Shown one piece after another: positions 42,867-51,987 of a stretch of 64,000 nt of DNA. The stretch is from Micromonospora zamorensis (lineage in GTDB: Bacteria > Actinomycetota > Actinomycetes > Mycobacteriales > Micromonosporaceae): contig NZ_LT607755.1 of the NCBI RefSeq assembly GCF_900090275.1, positions 558,001 through 622,000 on the forward strand, given 5' to 3'. The notes beneath the pieces are model-generated. The model saw only the letters and a program-made list of their open reading frames with translations. It made no database searches and was not told where the DNA came from. A program made the position numbers and the translations under genes. The first letter of the stretch is position 1; each line of letters opens with the position of its first letter.

Positions 42867-43430
42867 GTGACCCGGATCGTGGCCGGGACGCTCGGCGGCC
42901 GGCGGATCGCCGCGCCCCCCGGTGCCGGCACCCGACCCACCTCCGACCGGGTCCGGGAGGCGCTGTTCAGTGCCGTCGAGGCCGAGGTCGATCTCGACGG
43001 CGCCCGCTTCGCCGACCTGTACGCCGGCTCCGGCGCGGTCGGGTTGGAGGCGCTCTCCCGCGGGGCCGCGCACGTGCTGCTGGTCGAGTCGGACGCGCGG
43101 GCGGCCCGGGTGATCCGGGAGAACGTGGCGGCTCTGCGTGCCGGCCCCGCCGCCCGCCTGGTCACCGGCAAGGTGGCGACGGTGCTGGCCGCCGGTCCGG
43201 ACGGTGGGCCGTACGACGTGGTCTTCGCCGACCCGCCCTACGCCGTGCCGGACGCGGAGATCACCGCGCTGCTGACCACGCTGGTCGACGGCGACTGGCT
43301 GGCGCCGGACGCGCTGGTGGTGGTGGAGCGGTCCCGGCGGACCAGGGAGTTCGACTGGGTGGACGGGATCACCCCGGAGCGCAGTCGCCGTTACGGCGAG
43401 ACCACCCTTTGGTACGGTCGCCGATCATGA
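42867..43430 (+). CDS. rsmD: 16S rRNA (guanine966-N2)-methyltransferase
   Basis: A 187-residue Rossmann methyltransferase of the RsmD family, which methylates G966 in 16S rRNA during 30S assembly. [17 protein letters not shown] is the family N-terminus, [17 protein letters not shown] binds SAM, and the catalytic motif is [10 protein letters not shown]. The GTG at 42867 has GAGGAGA upstream. It overlaps coaD by 4 nt (ATGA); rsmD-coaD is a fixed pair in actinobacteria, usually right after recG, from which it is separated here by 3.7 kb. Confidence 0.95.
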   Translation: MTRIVAGTLGGRRIAAPPGAGTRPTSDRVREALFSAVEAEVDLDGARFADLYAGSGAVGLEALSRGAAHVLLVESDARAARVIRENVAALRAGPAARLVTGKVATVLAAGPDGGPYDVVFADPPYAVPDAEITALLTTLVDGDWLAPDALVVVERSRRTREFDWVDGITPERSRRYGETTLWYGRRS

Positions 43431-43909
43431 GACGTGCGGTGTGCCCCGGTTCGTTCGACCCGGTCACCAACGGACACCTCGACATCATCGGGCGGGCCAG
43501 TCGGCTCTTCGACGAGGTGATCGTCGGTGTGCTGATAAATCAGTCGAAGAGTGGCCTGTTCACCGTCGAGGAGCGGATCGAGATGCTCCGCGAGGTGACC
43601 TCGTCGTACGGCAACGTGCGGGTCGAGTCGTTCCGAGGGCTGCTGGTTGACTTCTGTCGGGCCCAGCAGGCGAGCGTGCTGATCAAGGGTCTGCGGGCGG
43701 TCAGCGACTTCGACTACGAGTTGCAGATGGCCCAGATGAACATCGGGCTGGCCGGCGTCGAGACGCTCTTCATGCCGACCAACCCGCTCTACTCGTTCCT
43801 CTCCTCAAGCCTGGTCAAGGACGTGGCCAAGTGGGGTGGCGACATCTCCGCGCACGTCCCCGACCTGGTCCGTGAGGCCCTTCAGGCCCGGCTCGGCCCC
43901 CGCCCCTGA
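43427..43909 (+). CDS. coaD: Phosphopantetheine adenylyltransferase
   Basis: A 160-residue CoaD of normal length that adenylates 4'-phosphopantetheine to dephospho-CoA. The nucleotidyltransferase signature [13 protein letters not shown] is at about 8-20, with the TNGH motif binding the ATP phosphates. [19 protein letters not shown] and the ending [15 protein letters not shown] are family hallmarks. The ATG at 43427 overlaps the rsmD stop. Confidence 0.97.
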   Translation: MRRAVCPGSFDPVTNGHLDIIGRASRLFDEVIVGVLINQSKSGLFTVEERIEMLREVTSSYGNVRVESFRGLLVDFCRAQQASVLIKGLRAVSDFDYELQMAQMNIGLAGVETLFMPTNPLYSFLSSSLVKDVAKWGGDISAHVPDLVREALQARLGPRP

Positions 43910-44135
43910 CACCCCCCATCCGGTGGTCCTGCCGCTTCGGTCGCCGTGACGCCCCTTTTGCGGAAAATTGACGCAAGAGTGCGGGCAGGGTGGGCGCGGT
44001 GTGACGATGTCGCGACGCGCCGGGTTGGGGCGGATGGGGCCGGTGTGGGGCCGGCACGACATGATTGGTGGCGCGGGGAACGGCCGTAGCCCGCATCATG
44101 GAGGTCGGCCGAAGAACGACAGGAGTGAGGTACCG

Positions 44136-44633
44136 GTGGACCCGCTCGATCGCATCGACGAACTGATCGCCATGGTGGAGCAGGCCCGCTCCGTCCCGAT
44201 GTCGCGTAACAACTGCATGGTCGACCGGGGTGAGATGATCGCGGCCCTCGACGAGATGCGCGCCGACCTCCCCGCCGACCTGCGTCGCGCCGCCGCTCTC
44301 CTGGAGGAGCGCGACAAGATCATGGAGGCCGGCAAGCGCGAGGCGGACCGGATCATCAGCGAGGGTGAGGCAGAACACGCCCGCCTGGTCTCGGTGAACG
44401 AGATCACCGTGTCGGCCGAGCACGAGGGTGCCCGGATCATCGCCGAGGCCCGGGCCGAGGCGCAGCGCCTGCGTGAGGAGGTCGACGACTACGTCGACAC
44501 CGCGCTGGCCAACTTCGAGCAGTTCCTCACCCGGGCGCTGGCCTCGATAGAGCGCGGCCGGGACAAGATGCACGCACTGCGGGAGATCGGCACCTTCGCT
44601 GGGGATGAGGCGGAACGCCCGCTACCCTTCTGA
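44136..44633 (+). CDS. SepIVA-like coiled-coil protein (DivIVA/ATP-synthase-b-like)
   Basis: A 165-residue protein: an N-terminal region (DPLDRIDELIAMVEQARSVPMS), then a long coiled coil (about 45-130) rich in Glu/Arg/Ala and a final amphipathic helix. It matches the conserved actinobacterial protein encoded before DUF177/rnc; the mycobacterial counterpart SepIVA takes part in septum formation and polar growth. Automatic annotation often calls it ATP synthase subunit B-like because of the coiled coil, but it has no membrane segment. The GTG at 44136 has AGGAGTGAGG upstream, which fixes the start. Confidence 0.8.
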   Translation: MDPLDRIDELIAMVEQARSVPMSRNNCMVDRGEMIAALDEMRADLPADLRRAAALLEERDKIMEAGKREADRIISEGEAEHARLVSVNEITVSAEHEGARIIAEARAEAQRLREEVDDYVDTALANFEQFLTRALASIERGRDKMHALREIGTFAGDEAERPLPF

Positions 44634-44742
44634 GCGGCACCTCACCAGCCGACTTCTCAGGCGGGCGTCGCCCCCGGTTCGACGGTCCGGCGGTCGTCCA
44701 GGTAACCTTTTTTGTCGGCCTCTCACCGGCCGGAGTCTGACT

Positions 44743-45306
44743 ATGCCCAAGCACTCGCCATCGACACTCAACCCCAGGTCGCCGTTGGTCCTCGACACGA
44801 GGGACCTCCCGCGCCGCCCTGGCGCGTTGCGTGAAGTCCGGCGGGTCGTGCCGGCACCGGCGGACCTCGGTGTGGAGTTGATCGGCGTGCCGGAGGGCGC
44901 GGACCTCGACCTCGATCTGAGGTTGCAGTCAGTGTCCGAGGGCGTGCTCGTCTCCGGGACCATCACCGGTCCCGTTCAGGGCGAGTGCGGCCGTTGCCTG
45001 CGCGAGATCAACGACTCGATGGGCGTGACGATCCAGGAGCTGTACGCGTACGAGGACAGCACCACGGACGCCACGACCGACGAGGACGAGGTGGGCCGGA
45101 TGCAGGGCGATCTGATCGACCTGGAGCCGGCGCTGCGGGACGCGTTGGTGCTCACGCTGCCGACCAACCCGCTCTGCCGGGAGGACTGCCCAGGACTGTG
45201 CCCTGAATGTGGGGCGCACTGGGACGATCTGCCGGCCGACCACAGTCACCAGCAGATCGACCCGCGTTGGGCGGGCCTGTCGCAAATGACCGTTACAGAG
45301 GAGTAA
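44743..45306 (+). CDS. DUF177 (YceD family) protein
   Basis: A 187-residue protein of the DUF177/YceD family, always next to rpmF in bacteria and linked with 23S rRNA accumulation in E. coli and plants. Four cysteines form a likely zinc site: GECGRCL near 85-91 and CREDCPGLCPECGAHW near 145-160. The ATG at 44743 is chosen with GGAG 7 nt upstream; the longer frame to 44605 overlaps the previous gene. The stop is 5 nt before the rpmF GTG. Confidence 0.88.
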   Translation: MPKHSPSTLNPRSPLVLDTRDLPRRPGALREVRRVVPAPADLGVELIGVPEGADLDLDLRLQSVSEGVLVSGTITGPVQGECGRCLREINDSMGVTIQELYAYEDSTTDATTDEDEVGRMQGDLIDLEPALRDALVLTLPTNPLCREDCPGLCPECGAHWDDLPADHSHQQIDPRWAGLSQMTVTEE

Positions 45307-45311
45307 GAACC

Positions 45312-45485
45312 GTGGCCGTCCCGAAGCGCAAGATGTCGCGCAGCAACACCCGGTCCCGCCGGGCGAACTGGAAGGCGACCGTGGTCGCGACCGTTGCGTG
45401 CCCGCAGTGCAAGTCCCCGAAGCTGCCGCACGCCGCCTGCTCCGTCTGCGGCACCTACAACGGCCGCCAGGTTCTCGAGGTCTGA
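45312..45485 (+). CDS. rpmF: 50S ribosomal protein L32
   Basis: A 57-residue L32 (MAVPKRKMSRSNTRSRRA at the start). Zinc-binding cysteines are present as CPQC and CSVC, so this is the zinc-containing form. The GTG at 45312 follows the DUF177 stop by 5 nt, the usual DUF177-rpmF coupling. The plsX-like gene follows after 12 nt. Confidence 0.97.
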   Translation: MAVPKRKMSRSNTRSRRANWKATVVATVACPQCKSPKLPHAACSVCGTYNGRQVLEV

Positions 45486-45497
45486 CCTGGACGCCGA

Positions 45498-46583
45498 GTG
45501 ACGCCCCCGACCCCAGGTCGGGCGGCGCGCGCATCCTGGCATTCGCCCGGTGCCCCGGCTCCCTCCGACGCCCGGCCCACTCCGGCCGGCGTCCCGGTGG
45601 AGCCGGGCACCGCGCGGATCGCCGTTGACCTCCTCGGCGGGGACGACGCTCCCGCCGTCGTGGTTGACGGCGCTCTGCGGGCCATGCGCGCCGACCCTGA
45701 CCTGCACCTGCTCCTCGTCGGTCCGACCGAGGTCGCCGACGGGATGATTGCTGCCCTCGATCCGGCGCAACGCGCCCGGATCACGGTGCGGCCCGTCCGC
45801 GATGTCGTCGGTATGGCCGACCACCCCAGTGCCGCCCGCGCGGAGAGCACCGTCCGGGCCGCGGTCACCGCCGTTCGCGACGGCACCGCCGACGCCCTGG
45901 TGTCCGCCGGTGCCACCGGTGCCACCGTCACCGCGGCAGTCCTGGGCCTCGGCCGTTGGCCGGAGATCCGCCAACCTGCCCTGGCCGCCACCCTGCCCGC
46001 CGTGGCCGGGCCTGTCGTCCTGCTCGACGTCGGCGGCTCCCTCGAACCCCGCCCGGCCACTCTCGCCCGCCACGCCGTGCTCGGCGCCGCGTACGCCGCG
46101 GTGGCGCACTCGATCGCCGCGCCGCGGGTCGGCCTGCTCTCGGTCGGCACCGAGGCCGGCAAGGGCGACCGGGTCCGCCGGGCCACCGACCCGTTGCTCG
46201 CCGTCGAGCCGCTCCCCGGCGGGGCGCGCTACGTCGGCCTGGTCGAGGGGTACGACGTGGCCCTCGGCGCGCGCGCCGATGTGGTCGTCACCGACGGCTT
46301 CACCGGTAACGTGCTGCTCAAGGCCATCGAGGGCGCGTACGCCATGGCTGGCGGCCCTCCCAGCGGGGGTGGCGCGCCCCGCGCGGCCGCCCTGTTGGGC
46401 GTCGCGGGGACTGTGGTCGTCTGCCACGGTTCCGCCCGCGCCGACGACGTCGCCTCCGGCATAGCTCTCGCCGCTCACCTGTGGCGGCGGCGCGCCACCG
46501 ATCTGGTCTCCGCGTTGCTCGACGGCGACGCCGCGACGGACCGCACCGACCGTTCCACCGACACCGAGGTACGCACATCATGA
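45498..46583 (+). CDS. plsX: Diverged PlsX-like phosphate acyltransferase
   Basis: A 361-residue member of the PlsX family, which makes acyl-phosphate from acyl-ACP for phospholipid synthesis; its rpmF-plsX-rnc position supports the assignment. The final motif [16 protein letters not shown] is intact. Several others differ from the usual family pattern: DLLGGDDAP instead of D-x-MGGD-x-xP, SAGATGAT instead of [15 protein letters not shown] instead of LDVGAN, and SVGTEAGKG instead of NIGEE-x-x-KG. The enzyme may be altered or inactive. The N-terminal 35 residues are Pro-rich and the start at GTG 45498 is uncertain. Confidence 0.75.
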   Translation: MTPPTPGRAARASWHSPGAPAPSDARPTPAGVPVEPGTARIAVDLLGGDDAPAVVVDGALRAMRADPDLHLLLVGPTEVADGMIAALDPAQRARITVRPVRDVVGMADHPSAARAESTVRAAVTAVRDGTADALVSAGATGATVTAAVLGLGRWPEIRQPALAATLPAVAGPVVLLDVGGSLEPRPATLARHAVLGAAYAAVAHSIAAPRVGLLSVGTEAGKGDRVRRATDPLLAVEPLPGGARYVGLVEGYDVALGARADVVVTDGFTGNVLLKAIEGAYAMAGGPPSGGGAPRAAALLGVAGTVVVCHGSARADDVASGIALAAHLWRRRATDLVSALLDGDAATDRTDRSTDTEVRTS

Positions 46584-47500
46584 GCAACGACAAGCGGCGG
46601 CGGGCATCCGTCGGTCACCTGGAAGCCGCCTTCGGCGTGAGCCTGGAACCCGAGCTGCTGCAGCGTGCGCTGACCCACCGCTCGTACGCGTACGAGAACG
46701 GCGGGTTGCCCACCAACGAGCGGCTGGAGTTCCTCGGCGACTCGGTGCTCGGCGTGGTGATCACCACGGCGCTCTTCCACAACCACCCGGACCTCCCCGA
46801 GGGGCAGCTGGCCAAGCTGCGCGCCAGCGTGGTCAACATGAGGGCCCTCGCCGACGTGGCCCGTGGTCTGGGCCCGGACGGCCTCGGTGCGTACCTGCTG
46901 CTCGGCAAGGGCGAGGAGACCACCGGCGGCCGGGACAAGGCGAGCATCCTCGCCGACACGCTGGAGGCGCTGCTCGGCGCGATCTACCTCCAGTACGGGT
47001 TGGACACCACGGGGATCGTCATCCACCGGCTCTTCGACCCGCTGATGGCCGAGTCGGCCGGCCGGGGCGCCGCCCTGGACTGGAAGACCAGCCTGCAGGA
47101 GTTGACGGCGGCGCTGGGGCTCGGCGTCCCGGAGTACCGGATCGAGGGCACCGGCCCGGACCACCTGAAGACGTTCACCGCCTGGGTGGTGGTGGCCGGC
47201 AACCGGTACGGCGGCGCCGAGGGGCGCAGCAAGAAGGAGGCCGAGCAGCGGGCCGCCGAGGCCGCCTGGCGGACGCTCGCCGAGCAGAACGGCCAGAACG
47301 ACGACGGTCAGGACGGGCGGGCCGGCGACGGGCGCGAGGACCAGCCGGTCGACCGGGGCGGCTCGGCCGACTCCGACGAGCCGTTCGGGCCGTTGGAGCG
47401 CGCCGAGCGGGCGGCCCAGGCCGAGCAGGCCGACCACCTGGCGCAGGCACTGCCGGCCGGGGGTGCCGACGGCCACGAGACGGGGTCACGGAGTGCCTGA
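46580..47500 (+). CDS. rnc: Ribonuclease III
   Basis: A 306-residue RNase III that cuts double-stranded RNA such as rRNA precursors. The catalytic signature [13 protein letters not shown] is at residues 47-59, with the second acidic pair in [15 protein letters not shown]. The double-stranded RNA-binding domain lies at about 170-238 ([31 protein letters not shown]). An unusually long acidic Gln/Asp/Gly/Ala tail (about 240-306) follows the dsRBD. The ATG at 46580 overlaps the plsX stop; the end overlaps mutM by 8 nt. Confidence 0.95.
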   Translation: MSNDKRRRASVGHLEAAFGVSLEPELLQRALTHRSYAYENGGLPTNERLEFLGDSVLGVVITTALFHNHPDLPEGQLAKLRASVVNMRALADVARGLGPDGLGAYLLLGKGEETTGGRDKASILADTLEALLGAIYLQYGLDTTGIVIHRLFDPLMAESAGRGAALDWKTSLQELTAALGLGVPEYRIEGTGPDHLKTFTAWVVVAGNRYGGAEGRSKKEAEQRAAEAAWRTLAEQNGQNDDGQDGRAGDGREDQPVDRGGSADSDEPFGPLERAERAAQAEQADHLAQALPAGGADGHETGSRSA

Positions 47501-48350
47501 GCTGCCCGAGGTGGAGACCGTCCGGCAAGGGCTGGCCCAGTGGGTCGTCGGCCGCCGGATCACCTCGGTCGAGGTCCGTCACCCGCGTGCGGTCCGTCGG
47601 CACATCCCGGGTGACGTGCACTTCGCCGACGTGCTCGCCGGCCGGACGGTGCTCGACGCCCGCCGTCGCGGCAAGTACCTGTGGCTGCCACTGGACAGCG
47701 GCGACGCCATCATCGGGCACCTCGGGATGTCCGGTCAGATGCTGCTCCAGCCACCCGGCACCACCGACGAGACCCACCTGCGGGTCCGGTTCCGGTTCGC
47801 CGACGACGGCCCGGAGCTGCGCTTCGTCGACCAGCGCACGTTCGGCGGGCTCTCGGTGAGCGAGGGCGGCGCCGAGCTGCCAGACGAGATCGCGCACATC
47901 GCCCGCGACCCGATGGACCCGGAGTTCTCCGACGCGGAGTTCGTCGCCGCGCTGCGCCGCCGGCACACCGAGGTGAAGCGGGCCCTGCTCGACCAGACCC
48001 TGATCTCCGGGGTGGGCAACATCTACGCCGACGAGGCGCTCTGGCGCGCTGGGCTGCACGGCGCCCGACCCACCGACGCGCTGACCGGCCCTGCCGCGCA
48101 ACGCCTGCTCGGCCACGTCCGCGACGTGCTCGGCGAGGCGATCACACAGGGCGGCACCAGCTTCGACGCCCTCTACGTCAACGTCAACGGCGAGAGCGGC
48201 TACTTCGACCGGGCGCTGAACGCGTACGGCCGCGAGGGAGAGCCGTGCCGGCGGTGCGGCGCACCGATCCGACGCGAGGCGTTCATGAACCGGTCCTCGT
48301 ACAGCTGCCCGCACTGCCAGCCACGGCCCCGGGGTTCCCTTCGGGGATGA
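47493..48350 (+). CDS. mutM: Formamidopyrimidine-DNA glycosylase
   Basis: A 285-residue Fpg/MutM that removes oxidised purines such as 8-oxoguanine. The N-terminus PELPEVETV provides the catalytic Pro after Met removal and the essential Glu. The Lys in [10 protein letters not shown] corresponds to the conserved DNA-binding residue. The C-terminal zinc finger is complete ([18 protein letters not shown]). The GTG at 47493 overlaps the end of rnc by 8 nt. A short hairpin (48351-48368) follows. Confidence 0.96.
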   Translation: MPELPEVETVRQGLAQWVVGRRITSVEVRHPRAVRRHIPGDVHFADVLAGRTVLDARRRGKYLWLPLDSGDAIIGHLGMSGQMLLQPPGTTDETHLRVRFRFADDGPELRFVDQRTFGGLSVSEGGAELPDEIAHIARDPMDPEFSDAEFVAALRRRHTEVKRALLDQTLISGVGNIYADEALWRAGLHGARPTDALTGPAAQRLLGHVRDVLGEAITQGGTSFDALYVNVNGESGYFDRALNAYGREGEPCRRCGAPIRREAFMNRSSYSCPHCQPRPRGSLRG

Positions 48351-48572
48351 CCCGGAGCCGACTCCGGGGTGGTGCCGGCGGGTCGCGGCCGGCCGCTCCG
48401 GGCTGGACCCTGGCGTACGTCCCGATAGCGGGTTGACGCCCGCCGAACCGACCCCCGCGCGCCCTGCGGTGATTCCGGGATGCGCCGGGGCCGATCCCCG
48501 ATGTGACCGCCTCGTCACGCACCTAACGTCAGCACCGATCACTGGGGGGCTGACGTGACAGGGGGAGTCGGA

Positions 48573-50792
48573 ATGAGGAAAAGACCGGTGACGGTGCGGC
48601 TGGCGCGGTGGAGCGCCGAGCACCCGTGGCGGGCGCTCGCGATGTGGGCGGTGTTCGTGGCGGTGTGCTTCGTCGGCGGCAGCGCCGCCGGTCTCAACGA
48701 GGCCACCAGCGGCGACCAGGCGATCGGCGAGACAGGGCGGGCCGGCCTGATCGTGGACGCCGCTGACTTCGACGACCCGGCCGTGGACAACGTCCTCATC
48801 ACCTCCCGGGGCGGTGCGCTGGACGAGGCGGCGGCCCGGGCGGCGGCCGACGACGCGGCGGCCCGGCTGCGCACTGTCGTCGGGGTCGCCTCGGTGGGCC
48901 AGCCGGTCACCGCCCGGGACGGCTCGGCGCTGCTGCTGCCGATCACGATGTCCGGTGACCCGGAGACGGCCTCGGAACGGGTGCAGCCGTTGCGCGACGC
49001 CACCGCCGGCGTGCAGGCCGAGCACCCGCAGTTGCGCGTCGAGCAGGTCGGCGGGCCGTCGATCGGCCAGGCCCTCGACGACACCCTGGGCAAGGACTTC
49101 AAGCGTGCCGAGCTGCTCAGCCTGCCGGTCACCCTGGCGATCCTGATCATCGCGTTCGGGGCGCTGATCGCGGCCAGCGTGCCGGTGCTGCTGGCGCTCT
49201 CCTCGGTCGCCGCCGCGATGGGTCTGTCCACTCTCGCCTCACACCTGGTGCCGGCCACCGACACCACCGCCCCGGTGATCCTCCTGATCGGCATGGCGGT
49301 CGGGGTCGACTACTCGCTGTTCTACATCCGTCGGGAGCGGGAGGAACGTGCCAAGGGCCGATCCGGCCTCGACGCCGTGGAGATCGCCGCGGAGACCTCC
49401 GGACACGCGGTGGTGGTCTCCGGCTTCGCGGTGATCATCTCGATGGCCGGGCTGCTGCTCGCCGGCGACGTGGTCTTCTCGTCCCTCGCCGTCGGCTCGA
49501 TCCTCGTGGTCGCCGTCGCGGTGACCGGCTCGCTGACCGTGCTGCCCGCTCTGCTGGCCAAGCTCGGCCGCTGGGTCGACCGGCCCAGGGTGCCACTGCT
49601 CTGGCGGCTGACCGCGCCGCGCACCGGCCGGCACGGCGAGCCCCGCAAGCCCCGGCTCTGGCCCGCGGTGCTCCGGCCCGCGCTCCGCGCTCCGGTGGTG
49701 ACGCTGGTCATCTCGGTCGGATTGCTGCTCGCGCTGGCAGCGCCGGCGCTCGGCATGAAGCTGAAGTTCCCCGGCATGGAGGACCTGCCCCGCACCACGC
49801 CGGCCATGCAGGCGTACGACCGGCTCACCGCCGCCTTCCCGAGCACCGGCACCAATCACGTGGTGGCCGTGCGGGCGCCGGCCGAGCAGGCCGACCGGGT
49901 TCGCGCCGCCCTCACCGAACTGTCCACCCGTGCCGCCGGTGATCCGTTGTTCGCTCCGGTCGAGGCGGACGGTCCGAAGATCGAGGTGTCGGCCGACCGG
50001 CGGGTGTCGGTACTGGACGTGGCCACCCCGTACGCCAGTCGGGACGACCGGTCGGTGCAGTCACTGGAGAAGCTGCGCGCGGACCTGGTCCCGGCGGAGC
50101 TGCGGGGCATCCCCGGCATCGAGTACGCGGTCGGCGGCAGCGTGGCCGACAGCGAGGACTACGCCGCTCACGTCCGGCAGAAGTTGCCGCTGGTCATGGG
50201 CTTCGTGCTGGTGTTGACCTTCCTGGTCATGGTGTTCACCTTCCGGTCGGTGGTGATCGCGGCGAGTTCGATCGCGCTGAACCTGCTCTCCGCCGGCGCC
50301 GCGTACGGGCTGCTGGTGCTGATCTTCCAGGGTGAATGGGCCGAGGGTTTGCTCGGTTTCACCTCGATGGGCGCCATCGTGTCCTGGCTGCCGCTGTTCC
50401 TCTTCGTGGTGCTCTTCGGCCTCTCGATGGACTACCACGTCTTCGTGGTCAGTCGGATCCGCGAGGGGATCCGGGCCGGGATGCCCAACCGCGACGCGGT
50501 GTCCTACGGGATCACCTCCTCGGCCGGGGTGGTGACCAGCGCCGCGATCGTGATGGTCGGGGTCTTCTCGATCTTCGCCACGCTGAGCACTATCGACATG
50601 AAGCAGCTCGGCATCGGCCTCGCGGCGGCGATCCTGCTGGATGCCACGATCATCCGGGGCGTGGTACTGCCGGCGCTGATGACCATGCTGGGCGACGCCA
50701 ACTGGTGGGCCCCGCGCTTCCTGCGCCCGCGTCCGGCGCCCGCGCCGGCCGACCCGCCGGCCCCCGCCCCGGAGCTGGTGCCGGTGCCCTGA
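48573..50792 (+). CDS. MMPL family transporter
   Basis: A 739-residue RND-type exporter of the MMPL family (about 12 membrane segments in two halves). Each half has one N-terminal segment, an extracytoplasmic loop (about 35-170 and 390-520) and a cluster of five segments. VGVDYSLFYIRREREE in the first half and FGLSMDYHVFVVSRIREG in the second are the proton-relay Asp-containing motifs. It has all expected parts and should be functional; the cargo, probably a lipid, is not known. The ATG at 48573 has AGGGGGA upstream; a GTG at 48555 is also possible. Confidence 0.92.
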   Translation: MRKRPVTVRLARWSAEHPWRALAMWAVFVAVCFVGGSAAGLNEATSGDQAIGETGRAGLIVDAADFDDPAVDNVLITSRGGALDEAAARAAADDAAARLRTVVGVASVGQPVTARDGSALLLPITMSGDPETASERVQPLRDATAGVQAEHPQLRVEQVGGPSIGQALDDTLGKDFKRAELLSLPVTLAILIIAFGALIAASVPVLLALSSVAAAMGLSTLASHLVPATDTTAPVILLIGMAVGVDYSLFYIRREREERAKGRSGLDAVEIAAETSGHAVVVSGFAVIISMAGLLLAGDVVFSSLAVGSILVVAVAVTGSLTVLPALLAKLGRWVDRPRVPLLWRLTAPRTGRHGEPRKPRLWPAVLRPALRAPVVTLVISVGLLLALAAPALGMKLKFPGMEDLPRTTPAMQAYDRLTAAFPSTGTNHVVAVRAPAEQADRVRAALTELSTRAAGDPLFAPVEADGPKIEVSADRRVSVLDVATPYASRDDRSVQSLEKLRADLVPAELRGIPGIEYAVGGSVADSEDYAAHVRQKLPLVMGFVLVLTFLVMVFTFRSVVIAASSIALNLLSAGAAYGLLVLIFQGEWAEGLLGFTSMGAIVSWLPLFLFVVLFGLSMDYHVFVVSRIREGIRAGMPNRDAVSYGITSSAGVVTSAAIVMVGVFSIFATLSTIDMKQLGIGLAAAILLDATIIRGVVLPALMTMLGDANWWAPRFLRPRPAPAPADPPAPAPELVPVP

Positions 50793-50843
50793 ACCGCCCG
50801 GAAACGGCCCACGCCGTCCCCGCCCCGCCGCTCGCCGTTCTTG

Positions 50844-50930
50844 CCCCTTGATCAACTCGGGTTCATTGATGTCGCGGTATCCCAGGGCGCCTGATACCGC
50901 GACATCATGAAGGGCGAGTCGATCAAGGGG
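50844..50930. repeat. Long intergenic palindrome (TTGATC-ACTCG type)
   Basis: Two arms of 38 nt (50844-50881 and 50893-50930) pair through CCCCTTGATC at the outer end and 15 exact inner positions (TGATGTCGCGGTATC and its complement), with only a few mismatches between. The loop is 11 nt. It lies between convergent genes. Outer and inner words are shared in part with the palindromes at 34731 and 12481. Confidence 0.85.
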
Positions 50931-50984
50931 CGGAGGCGAGCGGTGGGGTGTGGCGGGGCTGGGCTGGTGGGCTGGGTGTAGCCA

Positions 50985-51008
50985 GGCCACGGCCACGGCC
51001 ACGGCCAC
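50985..51008. repeat. Four tandem GGCCAC hexamers
   Basis: GGCCAC is repeated four times, just downstream of the stop of the GH114-like gene. Confidence 0.8.
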
Positions 51009-51027
51009 GGCCCGGCCCACAGCCGTG

Positions 51028-51870
51028 TCAGGGCAGGGGGCAGGCTTCCCGCCAGGCGTCCAACGCACGGTCCTTCCGGATCGACGCGAAGCCGTAGCCG
51101 ACGGTGGTGACGCAGAACTCGTCGGTCGAGCTGGCGTACTCCACGTGGAAGACCGGTTTGCCGGCGTCGACGAACGGCAGCAGCTTGGCGCACTGGCCCA
51201 GTCGGACGCACTCCTCGTTGACGACGAAGTCGAAGTCCGGGGCCAGTGCGGCGAGCTGGGGCACGTCGTTGACCAGCCCGGGGGAGAGGCTCAGCGAACG
51301 GGCCAGCTCGGCCAGCCGGCGGTTGAACAGCAGTTGGTCGTCGAAGTCGAGCGGGAAGCCGGTGCGGGACGCGTACCCGTCGGCGTCGGCGAGCGCCACC
51401 GCGCCGAAGCCCTTGCCCCGGCAGAGTCGGAAACGGTCGGCCAGCACCGGCTTGAGCGCGTCCCAGCTCCGCACGTCCAGCCACCGGCTGTCGGGCCGAC
51501 GTCCGGTCGAGCCCTGGACGATGTCCGGGAACCGGCTGGCGTCCGGGTCGGCGGTGCGGACCGACCCGACGTGCACCTGGCAGATCAACCGGCGGTCCCG
51601 GGAGCGCAGGTCGGTGGTCTGTTCGGTGGTGGTGACCACCGGGTCGAGCAGGAAGACGTCTGCTTCCACCGTCGGGTCGAGCGGGCCGCTGAGCTGCCAC
51701 TGCCACTGCCAGGTGCGGGCCGACGCGGCCGGCCACGCGGTGGGCGCGCCGGGCGGGGTCAGCTTGGCTCGGCACCCGTACGCCGGCACGACCAGGAGGA
51801 GCGCGACGCCGGCCGACAGGACGCGGCGCAGTGGGCGTACGGCGACGTGTCGCCGCGGCCGGATCCACAT
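51028..51870 (-). CDS. GH114-like endo-alpha-1,4-polygalactosaminidase-type lipoprotein
   Basis: A 280-residue exported lipoprotein: basic N-terminus, hydrophobic core and a lipobox-like LVVPAYGC whose Cys would be lipidated. The mature part follows the glycoside hydrolase 114 / TM1410 barrel pattern: WQWQLSGPLDP near the start, LICQVHVGSV, WLDVRSWDALKPVLADRF, GFGAVALADADGYA, and FDFVVNEECVRLGQC. The family hydrolyses alpha-1,4-linked galactosamine polymers or related exopolysaccharides, which supports a role in biofilm or wall-polymer turnover. It stands alone, downstream of the palindrome. Confidence 0.8.
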   Translation of the reverse strand: MWIRPRRHVAVRPLRRVLSAGVALLLVVPAYGCRAKLTPPGAPTAWPAASARTWQWQWQLSGPLDPTVEADVFLLDPVVTTTEQTTDLRSRDRRLICQVHVGSVRTADPDASRFPDIVQGSTGRRPDSRWLDVRSWDALKPVLADRFRLCRGKGFGAVALADADGYASRTGFPLDFDDQLLFNRRLAELARSLSLSPGLVNDVPQLAALAPDFDFVVNEECVRLGQCAKLLPFVDAGKPVFHVEYASSTDEFCVTTVGYGFASIRKDRALDAWREACPLP

Positions 51871-51987
51871 CGGCAGCTCCCGGGTCCCGGACGGCCCGTC
51901 GCCGCCCGCACCGGTACGCCGCCCCGCACCCTCGGCCCGACGTACCTCACCGGGTCAAACGAGCGCGGGGGCGCGGACGACGCGCGG

